DNA from: Heliocidaris erythrogramma
Lineage: Eukaryota; Echinodermata; Echinoidea; Camarodonta; Echinometridae
Direction of reading: 5' to 3'
Assembly (NCBI GenBank): GCA_025617745.1
Contig: CM046861.1
Coordinates: forward strand, 12,610,516-12,674,515
Length of the DNA stretch: 64,000 nt
Part shown: positions 33,170-44,212 of the stretch, one piece after another
Layout of the letters: each line of letters starts with the position of its first letter
Numbering within the stretch: position 1 is the stretch's first letter
Made by a program: the position numbers and the translations under genes
The notes under the pieces: model-generated
What the model was told of the DNA's origin: nothing
What the model saw: the letters and a program-made list of their open reading frames with translations, nothing else
The model's database searches: none

Positions 33170-33520
33170 CTGCTCACGGTCAATGTTGGCCTTTATCGTG
33201 TTTTATTTATTTTTTTATTTTTCGCTCACATAACATTCATTTACTGCATTTGCTTTTTGAGGAGCCCACAATATACAAGCTTCGCTTTTTAGTGGGCCTC
33301 CCCACTTTCATAAAATATAAATCACAAGGTTCTATTTATTAATGCCACAGTCGTTTTGTTATTGATTGTATGTTCATATTTCTGTTAGCAACTATCTCAA
33401 CTGTTACGATGGCACTTTTTTATTTATCGTATTGATTTGAATTACTTGACTGTACTTACTTGATTTGTATTTTGTTGGAAATGAAATAAATCTAAATGAA
33501 ATGAAATGAAATGAAACGAG
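33170..33520 (+). mobile_element. 3' end of a truncated non-LTR retrotransposon
   Basis: A non-coding stretch that includes 'gtgggcctccccactttcat' and 'gttggaaatgaaataaatct' and ends in (AAATG)n at 33493-33517. A short pentanucleotide tail after an AATAAA-type signal is how CR1/L2-group insertions end. No coding part remains, consistent with 5' truncation. Confidence 0.55.
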
Positions 33521-33815
33521 TATATATTTCAACCTCCGCTTGTGGCCTCGGTGAAATACAACATCACTTGGGAAATTCTTGAATTCGTCGGTTCATATAG
33601 TTGTTATATTGAAATCCCGAGCAATCAATATTAAATTTTTGTTTAATATTAAATTTCAAACTTCAAAAAACCTGGTGTTTCGCTCCCATTCTTATCATAC
33701 ACAATACACCGTGCACAATCTTTGAATGGGACCAAATTTATAAAGACGGTGTGGATATTTGAATAAATATATATATATATATATATTAAAAATTGTACAC
33801 CTCATCATATCTTAG

Positions 33816-33935
33816 ATCCTTGTTCCAGTTCACCATGTAATGGAGGGACATGTTTAATATTTGATGCGGATAACTCAGCTTATATATGTGTCTGTCCGGA
33901 TGGAAGCACCAGCACAGTGACCTGTCCAACTTCGG
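33816..33935 (+). CDS. EGF-like domain exon (DPCSSSPCNGG family)
   Basis: 120-bp, phase 1-1 exon between ATCTTAG and GTGAGT, encoding 'DPCSSSPCNGGTCLIFD' ... 'YICVCPDGSTSTVTCPTSG' with all six cysteines. It is very close to the exon at 32190. The downstream intron begins with the same sequence and then is broken by a Penelope-like fragment. Confidence 0.83.
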
Positions 33936-34041
33936 GTGAGTTTTCCCTACTCCTTCCACTTTGTTCTTGATTGAGTACGACATGACTACCCTTACTATGT
34001 TCTTGTACTAACATAGGTGTTTTTAGTTTTGATCACAAAAG

Positions 34042-34516
34042 TACGGCCCACGTACCTGGCATCGCACCGGCACTGAAATTGGTAAATAACATTACTCAAG
34101 TGGGGGGGGGGGGGGGGTGGGAAGTACATCCTTGCTAGTTGACGGTAGCATCCTGTGTGTAGAAAACACAATGCGTGTCGAAACCGCGTAATAGCAACGT
34201 GACACTGCGTGTTTGATCTGACTGGCGTATTTGTCAGATACCTTACCCCTCCAGGGTAGTTTAAGGTACACGGGGTATTTGGCAGGTCCAAATCTGGTGT
34301 CAGATTTGGATTGTGCCTCCAGCGCCCGCGTTATGGTGCGAGATATAACATGCTCAGGGTAACCATTGTCAAGGAGAATAGTTTTGATTTTCGCGATTTC
34401 GGGAGCTAATTTGCACTCAGAGCAAATCCTAAGGGCGCGGCACACTAAGTTTCTAATGAGCCCAATCTTGTATGAAGTTGCACTGTACGAGTCCCATCTC
34501 GTGTATTGCCCGGTGT
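34042..34516 (-). pseudogene. Penelope-like retroelement fragment: end of reverse transcriptase and start of GIY-YIG endonuclease
   Basis: On the minus strand, 'YTRWDSYSATSYKIGLIRNL', 'LLDNGYPEHVI' and 'YPVYLKLPWRGK' are typical of the region after the reverse transcriptase palm in Penelope-like elements. After a C-run, where the frame shifts, comes 'LSNVIYQFQCRCDARYVGRT', the opening of a GIY-YIG endonuclease (V-I-Y ... Y-V-G). The fragment is cut at both ends. It lies in the intron after the EGF exon at 33816 and abuts a long foldback. Confidence 0.8.
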
Positions 34517-35066
34517 GAAATGTAATATTATAATAAATACTATTGCATCGTTGAAACGCTATCGGTTCGGCAGTACAATCCAGGATGAGAGAGTACATAT
34601 CACCAACCTCTCTGATCACGTGCTTTCCGACACAGAGGCATTTGTGTTAGCACATCACTATGAACATGGCGAACAAAGAAGCGGACAAAATATACAGCTT
34701 CTCATTGTACCTTCCACAATTGCTCTGCATGGTAGACAAAAGAACATCCCTTGATTGCTATTATGTAAAAATATGTAGAACAGGTGCCACATGCATATTC
34801 ACCTGTTCTACTTATTTCACATAATAGTAATGAAGGGTAGTTCTTTTGTCTACCAGAGCAATTGTGGAGGGTACAATGAGGAGCTGTATATTTTGTCCGC
34901 TCTCTTTGTCATCGTGTTCATAGTGATGTGCTAACACAAATGCCTCTGTGTCGGAAAGCACGTGATCAGAGAGGTTGGTGATATGTACTCTCTTATCCTG
35001 GATTGTACTGCCGAACCGATAGCGTTTCAACGATGCAATAGTATTTATTATAATATTACATTTCAC
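34517..35066. repeat. Long inverted repeat (foldback), arms about 265 bp
   Basis: Sequence 34517-34781 is repeated as its reverse complement at 34801-35066 with only scattered differences, around a short centre 'gtgccacatgcatattc'. Both arms contain 'gatcacgtgctttccgacac' or its complement. The similar open frames on opposite strands here are a by-product of the palindrome. The DNA or its RNA could form a very long hairpin. After the right arm, intron sequence homologous to 33660 onward resumes. Confidence 0.9.
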
Positions 35067-35217
35067 ACTTCAAACCTGGTGTTTGGCTCCCATTCTTATC
35101 AACACCATATGGAACACCATTGGAAATTCTTTAAATTGGGCCATGAAGTCAGATGTCTAAAAAGGATGTTGAAATTAAACAAAATACTTAATAATTGTAC
35201 ACCTGATTATATCTTAG

Positions 35218-35328
35218 ATCCTTGTTCCAGTTCACCTTGTAATGGAGGCACATGTTTAATATCTAATGCTGATAATTCAGCATATACCTGTCTTTGCCCG
35301 ACTGGAACCATTGGACCAACTTGTCCGG
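35218..35328 (+). CDS. EGF-like domain exon (DPCSSSPCNGG family)
   Basis: 111-bp, phase 1-1 exon after ATCTTAG, encoding 'DPCSSSPCNGGTCLISN' ... 'YTCLCPTGTIGPTCPG' with six cysteines. It is nine bases shorter than its sisters in the last loop. The donor GTGGTA is weaker than the GTGAGT of the other copies. Confidence 0.78.
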
Positions 35329-36130
35329 GTGGTATTTCCGTGAGGAAAATTTATTTGGGCAGTTTTGTGAAACTTGTGACTAAATTTGTCAGGTGGCCCA
35401 TAATTTGCAAAATGTTGAAAATGCAATGTATTATTTTTAAAGGTTTATAAGGAAGCTAACTACTTATCCGTACATCTTTGGCGTTTTCTTCTGTGTATTT
35501 TATTTTTTCCGCGAAAATTTTGCTAGTACTGCATATTTATACTCAAAGCAATGATGCCAATCTCATTGATGGTGGAAGGAAATTCATATTACACGATTGC
35601 CATCGTTTTGAAATATCTTTAACAGTATTCCTTTATCCAGTCGTCAAATACATTTTCTCTTCATAGTTGTGTCGTGCTTTTGAATATCCCCATTGAAAAT
35701 TCATTTCACTGCAGTATCATCGTTAAATATGCAAACCCGCACAAAACGTTTACCATTTCTAAGAAAGAAAACAATGTTTTAAATAATTCCAGGCAAATAT
35801 ATTCAAGACAAAAGAACGTAATGTGGAGCTTAGAAATTCATTTCCAAATACGAATTATTTATACCTTTAATGCCCAGATGAAAATCATGCACGTTCTCGT
35901 CTAGTATTATCTTGTTATATTATAAGCCTCTTCTGTGTCTAACCTATATGTATGATGCAATCTATAGCTAACATATCCTTTCTTTCTTCAGTTTTGTATG
36001 ATGTAGGCCTACATGTTTCTTGTTTAACTAAACGTCTCCTAACCATTTTGTTTAATTTAATTTAGGAACGCGGAATATGGTTGCAGATAATTATTTCAAA
36101 TTACCATTTCCTGTTTTTCTTTCATTCTCA
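35329..36130. other. AT-rich spacer with a partial local duplication
   Basis: No gene. 'gctaacatatcctttctttc' with following 'ttcagttttgt.tgatgt' at 35968 recurs at 36251 together with 'ggaacgcgga.atggttgcag', so a diverged copy of the start of the HYR unit lies directly upstream of it. Confidence 0.6.
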
Positions 36131-36497
36131 CAAATTTCAAATATGTTGATTCTTTAGTTTGATTATTTACCACCTTGTTTTGCAAAGTATATATACCTTT
36201 GTTTTAATGAACTGTGCCACTGCCTGTTCCTACGTGTGACGTACTCCGTAGCTAACATATCCTTTCTTTCTTCAGTTTTGTTTGATGTGGAGGTTTGTTG
36301 TTTAACTAAAAGAATTATTGTAGGAACGCGGAACATGGTTGCAGAGATTTCAAACTACCCCCACCTGTTTCTGTTTGTACCCCGACAAATGCCAGTTTAT
36401 ATGTTATTCTTTATTTTCATTTTTTTGGTTTAGTAGATGCTCTCCCTATATGTGCAAAATTTTTGGGTAAAGACTTACTTATAGTACATTATTTTTA

Positions 36498-36944
36498 AAG
36501 ACCTCAGCCTGACCGAATTTTGAAATATACACTTTATTCATCCACGGGGAGCTATATATTTTCTGAACAAATTGAAACCAACTTCATGAGATTCCGTTTC
36601 CTGTGGAATGAGTAACAGCGTCCCGAATGTTGAGCCCCGGTGGTTTTTCTGACGAGGGCCCCGTCTCTGAGGAACGCTACTTTGCGGGGGTGAAAATTTG
36701 ATGACGACATATCGTGTAGACGCACTCGGAGCTGTATACATGACATGTCGTCACACGTCTAGCGACCCCCTGCAGTTTCCTCTCTTGTTACGCAATAGGG
36801 AGGGGGCGGACCAAAAAAAAATTATCTTTTTTATTTTTTATGGATAAACGGAGACGAAAATTTATGAATACCCAGGGTAATTATATTCTTTGTTTACTAA
36901 GCTTTACGTCAATATATGGTTGTTTTGGGTCAGGCTGAGGTCTT
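36498..36944. mobile_element. MITE with TA target duplication (HYR unit 1)
   Basis: 447 bp bounded by inverted ends 'AAGACCTCAGCCTGACC' and their reverse complement, flanked by TA on each side. This fits a Tc1/mariner-type non-autonomous element. The interior holds 'ccccctgcagtttcctctct' and no transposase. The same insertion is in all three units, so it predates the amplification. Confidence 0.8.
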
Positions 36945-38159
36945 TAATGCCTATTAATCTGATCATAGTTTATTTTCTCCTTTTTTTCTAATCTGGTTAT
37001 TTCTCTAAGTTAAGTAGACTATATTGCTCTCCCACTGTGAGCATCTTACTCTCTTCATACGTTCCTCTCATATAAGAATTGTTTAGTATCACAATATTGC
37101 ATTTTCATTGTTGCTCCTTATGCTTGTTGAGTTGATAATGTGCGCTTCTTTTAACATGGGAGTGGTTTCATTTTGTTTTTATCAAACCCTTGCTAAACAG
37201 TGCATCCTTGTGAGCCTGATCCAAGTCAAAATGAGGTACATTGTCTAGTGCTCCCATTTTTCCGGGGTCAACTGTGAAATGAAAGGTTTGAAGACTACAA
37301 AAAAATTGTATTTGCACTGCAAGGACTTCCGATTGACTATACCCAATGTACACTTCTTTACGGTCCACTGTAATCAATTAACCTATGTGTTGAACCATTA
37401 ACACAGTTGATTAACACAGTTTGAAGATTGTATTCTTTGTTCATGTTAAATTCTCTCGTCACAAATTGTAGCTACGCATGTGTTGTATGTGCATGTTAAT
37501 GTTAACATCTGTATATGGTTATTCATGTCCAATTATCTCACCTTGTAATTATAATCAAAGACAGAATATGCTGCATGTACTGTGTATTGGGTAGTCAGAA
37601 TTGCTAGCCAATGTGCTTTTAGAGTACGATAGAATTGTAAAAGAAATCTTGCTTAGATTTGATTTTGATGCTGTAAATATTGAGATACTCAGAATGACGA
37701 TGTGATCTATTTTTTGTATGGTGTCTGAAGATCTCTGTGTGTGCTAGAGGGTGTGTGTGTGTGTGTGTGTGACATCGAACAAAGAAAACAATGGGTCATA
37801 GGTATTAATTGTCAACAATTGGTGAGGTTTATTCCGGCAATGAATTTTGTGACGCAATTCAATAGTGGAGTCATCGTTGAAATTCGAAAAATAGAAAACA
37901 TAGATGTGTGTGCGTGTGTGTTTGTGTGTGTGTATGTATTTCTACCTGTCTGTTGTTAGTTTGTTTGAATGTCTTGGATTGCTTGAGTTTTGGAGGTCAC
38001 ACGAAATAACTGTACATAAATGCTTTTAAATGTAACTGGAATGAGAGTCTCCTTGAATTTAAGACCTGAAAGCTAAATGCATTCTCAAACAGACAACGAA
38101 TTCAAAGCAAAGACTTTGGGTTCACTTATTACCTCACATCTATATAGTGACCCCATCAG

Positions 38160-38416
38160 TGGACAACATCCCTCCGGTCGTAACAAACTATCTCCGGACA
38201 TCATCCGCACTGTACCGGCAGGAATGATGGCCCTATTGGTCTCCTGGACCGAACCTACAGCTACCGACAACGTCGGTATTCCGTCGCTGTTGTATAACGT
38301 ACCATTGGGGACGAATTTCCCTGCTGATACTATAACCAGTGTGCAGTATAACACAACAGATCTTTTAGGGAACACGGACACCTCTTGCTCGTTTACGGTA
38401 GAGGTAACTACGGAAG
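38160..38416 (+). pseudogene. HYR (hyalin repeat) domain exon, copy 1, with two lesions
   Basis: After an AG acceptor the exon reads 'DNIPPVVTN', then, one frame over, 'SPDIIRTVPAGMMALLVSWT', 'EPTATDNVGIPSL', 'TSVQYNTTDLLGNTDTSCSF' and 'TVEVTTEG', ending at a GTAGGC donor. This is a HYR domain, the adhesive immunoglobulin-like module of hyalin and related echinoderm proteins. The expected 'NCPPD' block is damaged: the codon for the first cysteine is TAT, and one base is missing just after it, so the exon is 257 bp instead of 258. Taken literally it cannot be read through. An acceptor inside the exon, skipping or pseudogene status would explain it. Confidence 0.75.
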
Positions 38417-38869
38417 GTAGGCCCGGTCCACCGATTCAATGCGATATTTGCAACTTTCGATCTCTCGCTTATACCGATTTAATCATAGTTGTCTCGTAAA
38501 GCCAAATTTCAAATATGTTGATTCTTTAGTTTGATTATTTACCACCTTGTTTTGCAAAGTATATATACCTTTGTTTTAATGAACTGTGCCACTGCCTGTT
38601 CCTACGTGTGACGTACTCCGTAGCTAACATATCCTTTCTTTCTTCAGTTTTGTTTGATGTGGAGGTTTGTTGTTTAACTAAAAGAATTATTGTAGGAACG
38701 CGGAACATGGTTGCAGAGATTTCAAACTACCCCCACCTGTTTCTGTTTGTACCCCGACAAATGCCAGTTTATATGTTATTCTTTATTTTCATTTTTTTGG
38801 TTTAGTAGATGCTCTCCCTATATGTGCAAAATTTTTGGGTAAAGACTTACTTCTAGTACATTATTTTTA

Positions 38870-39316
38870 AAGACCTCAGCCTGACCGAATTTTGAAATAT
38901 ACACTTTATTCATCCACGGGGAGCTATATATTTTCTGAACAAATTGAAACCAACTTCATGAGATTCCGTTTCCTGTGGAATGAGTAACAGCGTCCCGAAT
39001 GTTGAGCCCCGGTGGTTTTTCTGACGAGGGCCCCGTCTCTGAGGAACGCTACTTTGCGGGGGGTGAAAATTTGATGACGACATATCGTGTAGACGCACTC
39101 GGAGCTGTATACATGACATGTCGTCACACGTCTAGCGACCCCCTGCAGTTTCCTCTCTTGTTACGCAATAGGGAGGGGGCGGACCAAAAAAAATTATCTT
39201 TTTTATTTTTTATGGATAAACGGAGACGAAAATTTATGAATACCCAGGGTAATTATATTCTTTGTTTACTAAGCTTTACGTCAATATATGGTTGTTTTGG
39301 GTCAGGCTGAGGTCTT
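38870..39316. mobile_element. MITE with TA target duplication (HYR unit 2)
   Basis: Copy of the element at 36498 at the equivalent place of unit 2, with the same ends and TA flanks. A G-run inside is one base longer than in unit 1. Confidence 0.8.
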
Positions 39317-40532
39317 TAATGCCTATTAATCTGATCATAGTTTATTTTCTCCTTTTTTTCTAATCTGGTTATTTCTCTAAGTTAAGTAGACTATATTGCT
39401 CTCCCACTGTGAGCATCTTACTCTCTTCATACGTTCCTCTCATATAAGAATTGTTTAGTATCACAATATTGCATTTTCATTGTTGCTCCTTATGCTTGTT
39501 GAGTTGATAATGTGCGCTTCTTTTAACATGGGAGTGGTTTCATTTTGTTTTTATCAAACCCTTGCTAAACAGTGCATCCTTGTGAGCCTGATCCAAGTCA
39601 AAATGAGGTACATTGTCTAGTGCTCCCATTTTTCCGGGGTCAACTGTGAAATGAAAGGTTTGAAGACTACAAAAAAATTGTATTTGCACTGCAAGGACTT
39701 CCGATTGACTATACCCAATGTACACTTCTTTACGGTCCACTGTAATCAATTAACCTATGTGTTGAACCATTAACACAGTTGATTAACACAGTTTGAAGAT
39801 TGTATTCTTTGTTCATGTTAAATTCTCTCGTCACAAATTGTAGCTACGCATGTGTTGTATGTGCATGTTAATGTTAACATCTGTATATGGTTATTCATGT
39901 CCAATTATCTCACCTTGTAATTATAATCAAAGACAGAATATGCTGCATGTACTGTGTATTGGGTAGTCAGAATTGCTAGCCAATGTGCTTTTAGAGTACG
40001 ATAGAATTGTAAAAGAAATCTTGCTTAGATTTGATTTTGATGCTGTAAATATTGAGATACTCAGAATGACGATGTGATCTATTTTTTGTATGGTGTCTGA
40101 AGATCTCTGTGTGTGCTAGAGGGTGTGTGTGTGTGTGTGTGTGACATCGAACAAAGAAAACAATGGGTCATAGGTATTAATTGTCAACAATTGGTGAGGT
40201 TTATTCCGGCAATGAATTTTGTGACGCAATTCAATAGTGGAGTCATCGGTTGAAATTCGAAAAATAGAAAACATAGATGTGTGTGCGTGTGTGTTTGTGT
40301 GTGTGTATGTATTTCTACCTGTCTGTTGTTAGTTTGTTTGAATGTCTTGGATTGCTTGAGTTTTGGAGGTCACACGAAATAACTGTACATAAATGCTTTT
40401 AAATGTAACTGGAATGAGAGTCTCCTTGAATTTAAGACCTGAAAGCTAAATGCATTCTCAAACAGACAACGAATTCAAAGCAAAGACTTTGGGTTCACTT
40501 ATTACCTCACATCTATATAGTGACCCCATCAG

Positions 40533-40789
40533 TGGACAACATCCCTCCGGTCGTAACAAACTATCTCCGGACATCATCCGCACTGTACCGGCAGGAATGA
40601 TGGCCCTATTGGTCTCCTGGACCGAACCTACAGCTACCGACAACGTCGGTATTCCGTCGCTGTTGTATAACGTACCATTGGGGACGAATTTCCCTGCTGA
40701 TACTATAACCAGTGTGCAGTATAACACAACAGATCTTTTAGGGAACACGGACACCTCTTGCTCGTTTACGGTAGAGGTAACTACGGAAG
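40533..40789 (+). pseudogene. HYR domain exon, copy 2, same lesions
   Basis: Identical in sequence to copy 1 across the exon, including the TAT in place of the first Cys codon and the missing base after it, with the same GTAGGC donor. It carries the derived residues 'LLYNVPLGTNFPADTITSVQ' shared only with copy 1. Confidence 0.75.
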
Positions 40790-41242
40790 GTAGGCCCGGT
40801 CCACCGATTCAATGCGATATTTGCAACTTTCGATCTCTCGCTTATACCGATTTAATCATAGTTGTCTCGTAAAGCCAAATTTCAAATATGTTGATTCTTT
40901 AGTTTGATTATTTACCACCTTGTTTTGCAAAGTATATATACCTTTGTTTTAATGAACTGTGCCACTGCCTGTTCCTACGTGTGACGTACTCCGTAGCTAA
41001 CATATCCTTTCTTTCTTCAGTTTTGTTTGATGTGGAGGTTTGTTGTTTAACTAAAAGAATTATTGTAGGAACGCGGAACATGGTTGCAGAGATTTCAAAC
41101 TACCCCCACCTGTTTCTGTTTGTACCCCGACAAATGCCAGTTTATATGTTATTCTTTATTTTCATTTTTTTGGTTTAGTAGATGCTCTCCCTATATGTGC
41201 AAAATTTTTGGGTAAAGACTTACTTCTAGTACATTATTTTTA

Positions 41243-41689
41243 AAGACCTCAGCCTGACCGAATTTTGAAATATACACTTTATTCATCCACGGGGAGCTAT
41301 ATATTTTCTGAACAAATTGAAACCAACTTCATGAGATTCCGTTTCCTGTGGAATGAGTAACAGCGTCCCGAATGTTGAGCCCCGGTGGTTTTTCTGACGA
41401 GGGCCCCGTCTCTGAGGAACGCTACTTTGCGGGGGGTGAAAATTTGATGACGACATATCGTGTAGACGCACTCGGAGCTGTATACATGACATGTCGTCAC
41501 ACGTCTAGCGACCCCCTGCAGTTTCCTCTCTTGTTACGCAATAGGGAGGGGGCGGACCAAAAAAAATTATCTTTTTTATTTTTTATGGATAAACGGAGAC
41601 GAAAATTTATGAATACCCAGGGTAATTATATTCTTTGTTTACTAAGCTTTACGTCAATATATGGTTGTTTTGGGTCAGGCTGAGGTCTT
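41243..41689. mobile_element. MITE with TA target duplication (HYR unit 3)
   Basis: Copy of the element at 36498 at the equivalent place of unit 3, with the same ends and TA flanks. Confidence 0.8.
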
Positions 41690-42905
41690 TAATGCCTATT
41701 AATCTGATCATAGTTTATTTTCTCCTTTTTTTCTAATCTGGTTATTTCTCTAAGTTAAGTAGACTATATTGCTCTCCCACTGTGAGCATCTTACTCTCTT
41801 CATACGTTCCTCTCATATAAGAATTGTTTAGTATCACAATATTGCATTTTCATTGTTGCTCCTTATGCTTGTTGAGTTGATAATGTGCGCTTCTTTTAAC
41901 ATGGGAGTGGTTTCATTTTGTTTTTATCAAACCCTTGCTAAACAGTGCATCCTTGTGAGCCTGATCCAAGTCAAAATGAGGTACATTGTCTAGTGCTCCC
42001 ATTTTTCCGGGGTCAACTGTGAAATGAAAGGTTTGAAGACTACAAAAAAATTGTATTTGCACTGCAAGGACTTCCGATTGACTATACCCAATGTACACTT
42101 CTTTACGGTCCACTGTAATCAATTAACCTATGTGTTGAACCATTAACACAGTTGATTAACACAGTTTGAAGATTGTATTCTTTGTTCATGTTAAATTCTC
42201 TCGTCACAAATTGTAGCTACGCATGTGTTGTATGTGCATGTTAATGTTAACATCTGTATATGGTTATTCATGTCCAATTATCTCACCTTGTAATTATAAT
42301 CAAAGACAGAATATGCTGCATGTACTGTGTATTGGGTAGTCAGAATTGCTAGCCAATGTGCTTTTAGAGTACGATAGAATTGTAAAAGAAATCTTGCTTA
42401 GATTTGATTTTGATGCTGTAAATATTGAGATACTCAGAATGACGATGTGATCTATTTTTTGTATGGTGTCTGAAGATCTCTGTGTGTGCTAGAGGGTGTG
42501 TGTGTGTGTGTGTGTGACATCGAACAAAGAAAACAATGGGTCATAGGTATTAATTGTCAACAATTGGTGAGGTTTATTCCGGCAATGAATTTTGTGACGC
42601 AATTCAATAGTGGAGTCATCGGTTGAAATTCGAAAAATAGAAAACATAGATGTGTGTGCGTGTGTGTTTGTGTGTGTGTATGTATTTCTACCTGTCTGTT
42701 GTTAGTTTGTTTGAATGTCTTGGATTGCTTGAGTTTTGGAGGTCACACGAAATAACTGTACATAAATGCTTTTAAATGTAACTGGAATGAGAGTCTCCTT
42801 GAATTTAAGACCTGAAAGCTAAATGCATTCTCAAACAGACAACGAATTCAAAGCAAAGACTTTGGGTTCACTTATTACCTCACATCTATATAGTGACCCC
42901 ATCAG

Positions 42906-43162
42906 TGGACAACATCCCTCCGGTCGTAACAAACTATCTCCGGACATCATCCGCACTGTACCGGCAGGAATGATGGCCCTATTGGTCTCCTGGACCGAAC
43001 CTACAGCTACCGACAACGTCGGTATTCCATCGCTGATATCTAACGTACCATCGGGGACGAATTTCCCTGCTGATACTACAACCAGTGTGCAGTATACCGC
43101 AACAGATCTTTCAGGGAACACGGACACCTCTTGCTCGTTTACGGTAGAGGTAACTACGGAAG
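42906..43162 (+). pseudogene. HYR domain exon, copy 3, same lesions but closer to consensus
   Basis: Has the same TAT and single-base deletion as the other copies. Between 43028 and 43111 it differs from them at nine positions, giving 'SLISNVPSGTNFPADTTTSV' and 'YTATDLSGNTDTSCSF', which fits the HYR consensus ('Y.A.D.SGN...C.F.V') better than copies 1 and 2. It is probably the older version. Confidence 0.75.
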
Positions 43163-43249
43163 GTAGGCCCGGTCCACCGATTCAATGCGATATTTGCAAC
43201 TTTCGATCTTTCGCTTATACCGATTTAATCATAGTTGTCTCGTAAAGCC

Positions 43250-43619
43250 AGGCTTCTTCTGATTTCCGCTCTTCATCATTCTGCGTTGCTATGATGACAT
43301 TTTCCGTTTAACAGTCCCTCGTTTTTTTCACTGTTCACTTTTTATCTTGATGTGTTCTTAACAATTAATGTAAAATTGTTCACTGATAACGGCAGTAGAT
43401 ACTAACAGGTGATGCAATAGCGATAACAAAATTATATGGATATCAGTCTCAATGAAAATGCCTGTGAATGTAAATCAGAAGAAGAAGAACAACAACAACA
43501 ACAATATAACAAGTGATTATTAACGTTGCATCGTTCTCATCACAATTCCCCTTAAACCCATTTCTCTCTTCCTTTTTCTCCAATTTTTATGTGCGACAAT
43601 TGTAATGATATATGGTTTA
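43250..43619. other. Spacer
   Basis: No gene seen. A short (AAC)n-like tract lies at about 43487-43506. Confidence 0.4.
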
Positions 43620-44212
43620 AGCCCCGGTCACACAGCACTCCACGTCTAAATCACGTACAAAAAGTTATGAAAATCTGGTGGACGTGGTCGTAAGTGGTAA
43701 TTTTTGGTCAATTTTGGTTTGGCCGTGCTTTGTACGGGGTATGGCCGTCGGCGGCTGTTCCACTGCTGAAGCACTGCCTAAGCACGGCTAACCTCGTCCA
43801 GCCACGTGTAAGGCTAAAATAAGGTTCGCACGTCAGTGATAAGCCGCTAAACACACGCTATTTCCCGTGATACCAACGCGTAACACCCGTCCGATGACCG
43901 TGCTCTGCCCGTGACAGGCCGCTAAACTTTCGCGTCTTACCGCGTCTCCCCAAGTTTTAATCACTGCCGGAACACGGATTACCACGTGTGCCGCCCGTGG
44001 TTGTCCGCGGGCTAAAATTTTGAGCAGTTCAAAACTTTTTGCCGCGTCCGACGCCGTTCCGATTTTTCCCCGCGTCCTACCACGTCTATAAATCGACCGT
44101 AGCTCGTCTTAAACTCGACATCAACGCGAACAACATCGTCTGCTTCACGGGAGACCACTTTTTGACGGGTTTTGGCCGTGATTAAGCCGTAAAGCGCTGT
44201 GTGACCGGGGCT
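43620..44212. mobile_element. Harbinger-like MITE (TTA target duplication)
   Basis: 593 bp with inverted ends 'AGCCCCGGTCACACAGC' and 'GCTGTGTGACCGGGGCT', flanked by TTA at 43617-43619 and 44213-44215. A 3-bp TWA-type duplication fits PIF/Harbinger. The interior is unusually rich in CG dinucleotides and 'cacgt' or 'acgtg' strings for this AT-rich region. No coding capacity. Confidence 0.75.

Larger units (their letters stand above)
36131..43249 (+). repeat. 2,373-bp tandem repeat, three copies, each with a HYR exon and a MITE
   Basis: Units begin at 'caaatttcaaatatgttgat' at 36131, 38503 and 40876, and the third ends in 'cgtaaagcca' at 43249. The period is 2,372-2,373 bp. Copies are almost identical except for single-base and homopolymer differences, and one 85-bp patch in the HYR exon of copy 3. 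Unit contents in order: an exon-like open stretch, a 447-bp MITE, AT-rich DNA, (GT)n tracts and the HYR exon. Very recent duplication or assembly duplication are both possible. Confidence 0.93.

Noticed and set aside
34506-35450. Near-identical frames on opposite strands (MIREVGDMYSL... and MKCNIIINTIAS...)
   Set aside because: They are mirror readings of the long inverted repeat at 34517-35066.
38077-38499. 140-residue single-exon ORF around the HYR domain
   Set aside because: The N-terminal part is intronic sequence read in the wrong frame, and the ORF runs past a good splice donor at 38417. The HYR exon is better described as 38160-38416 with a frameshift.
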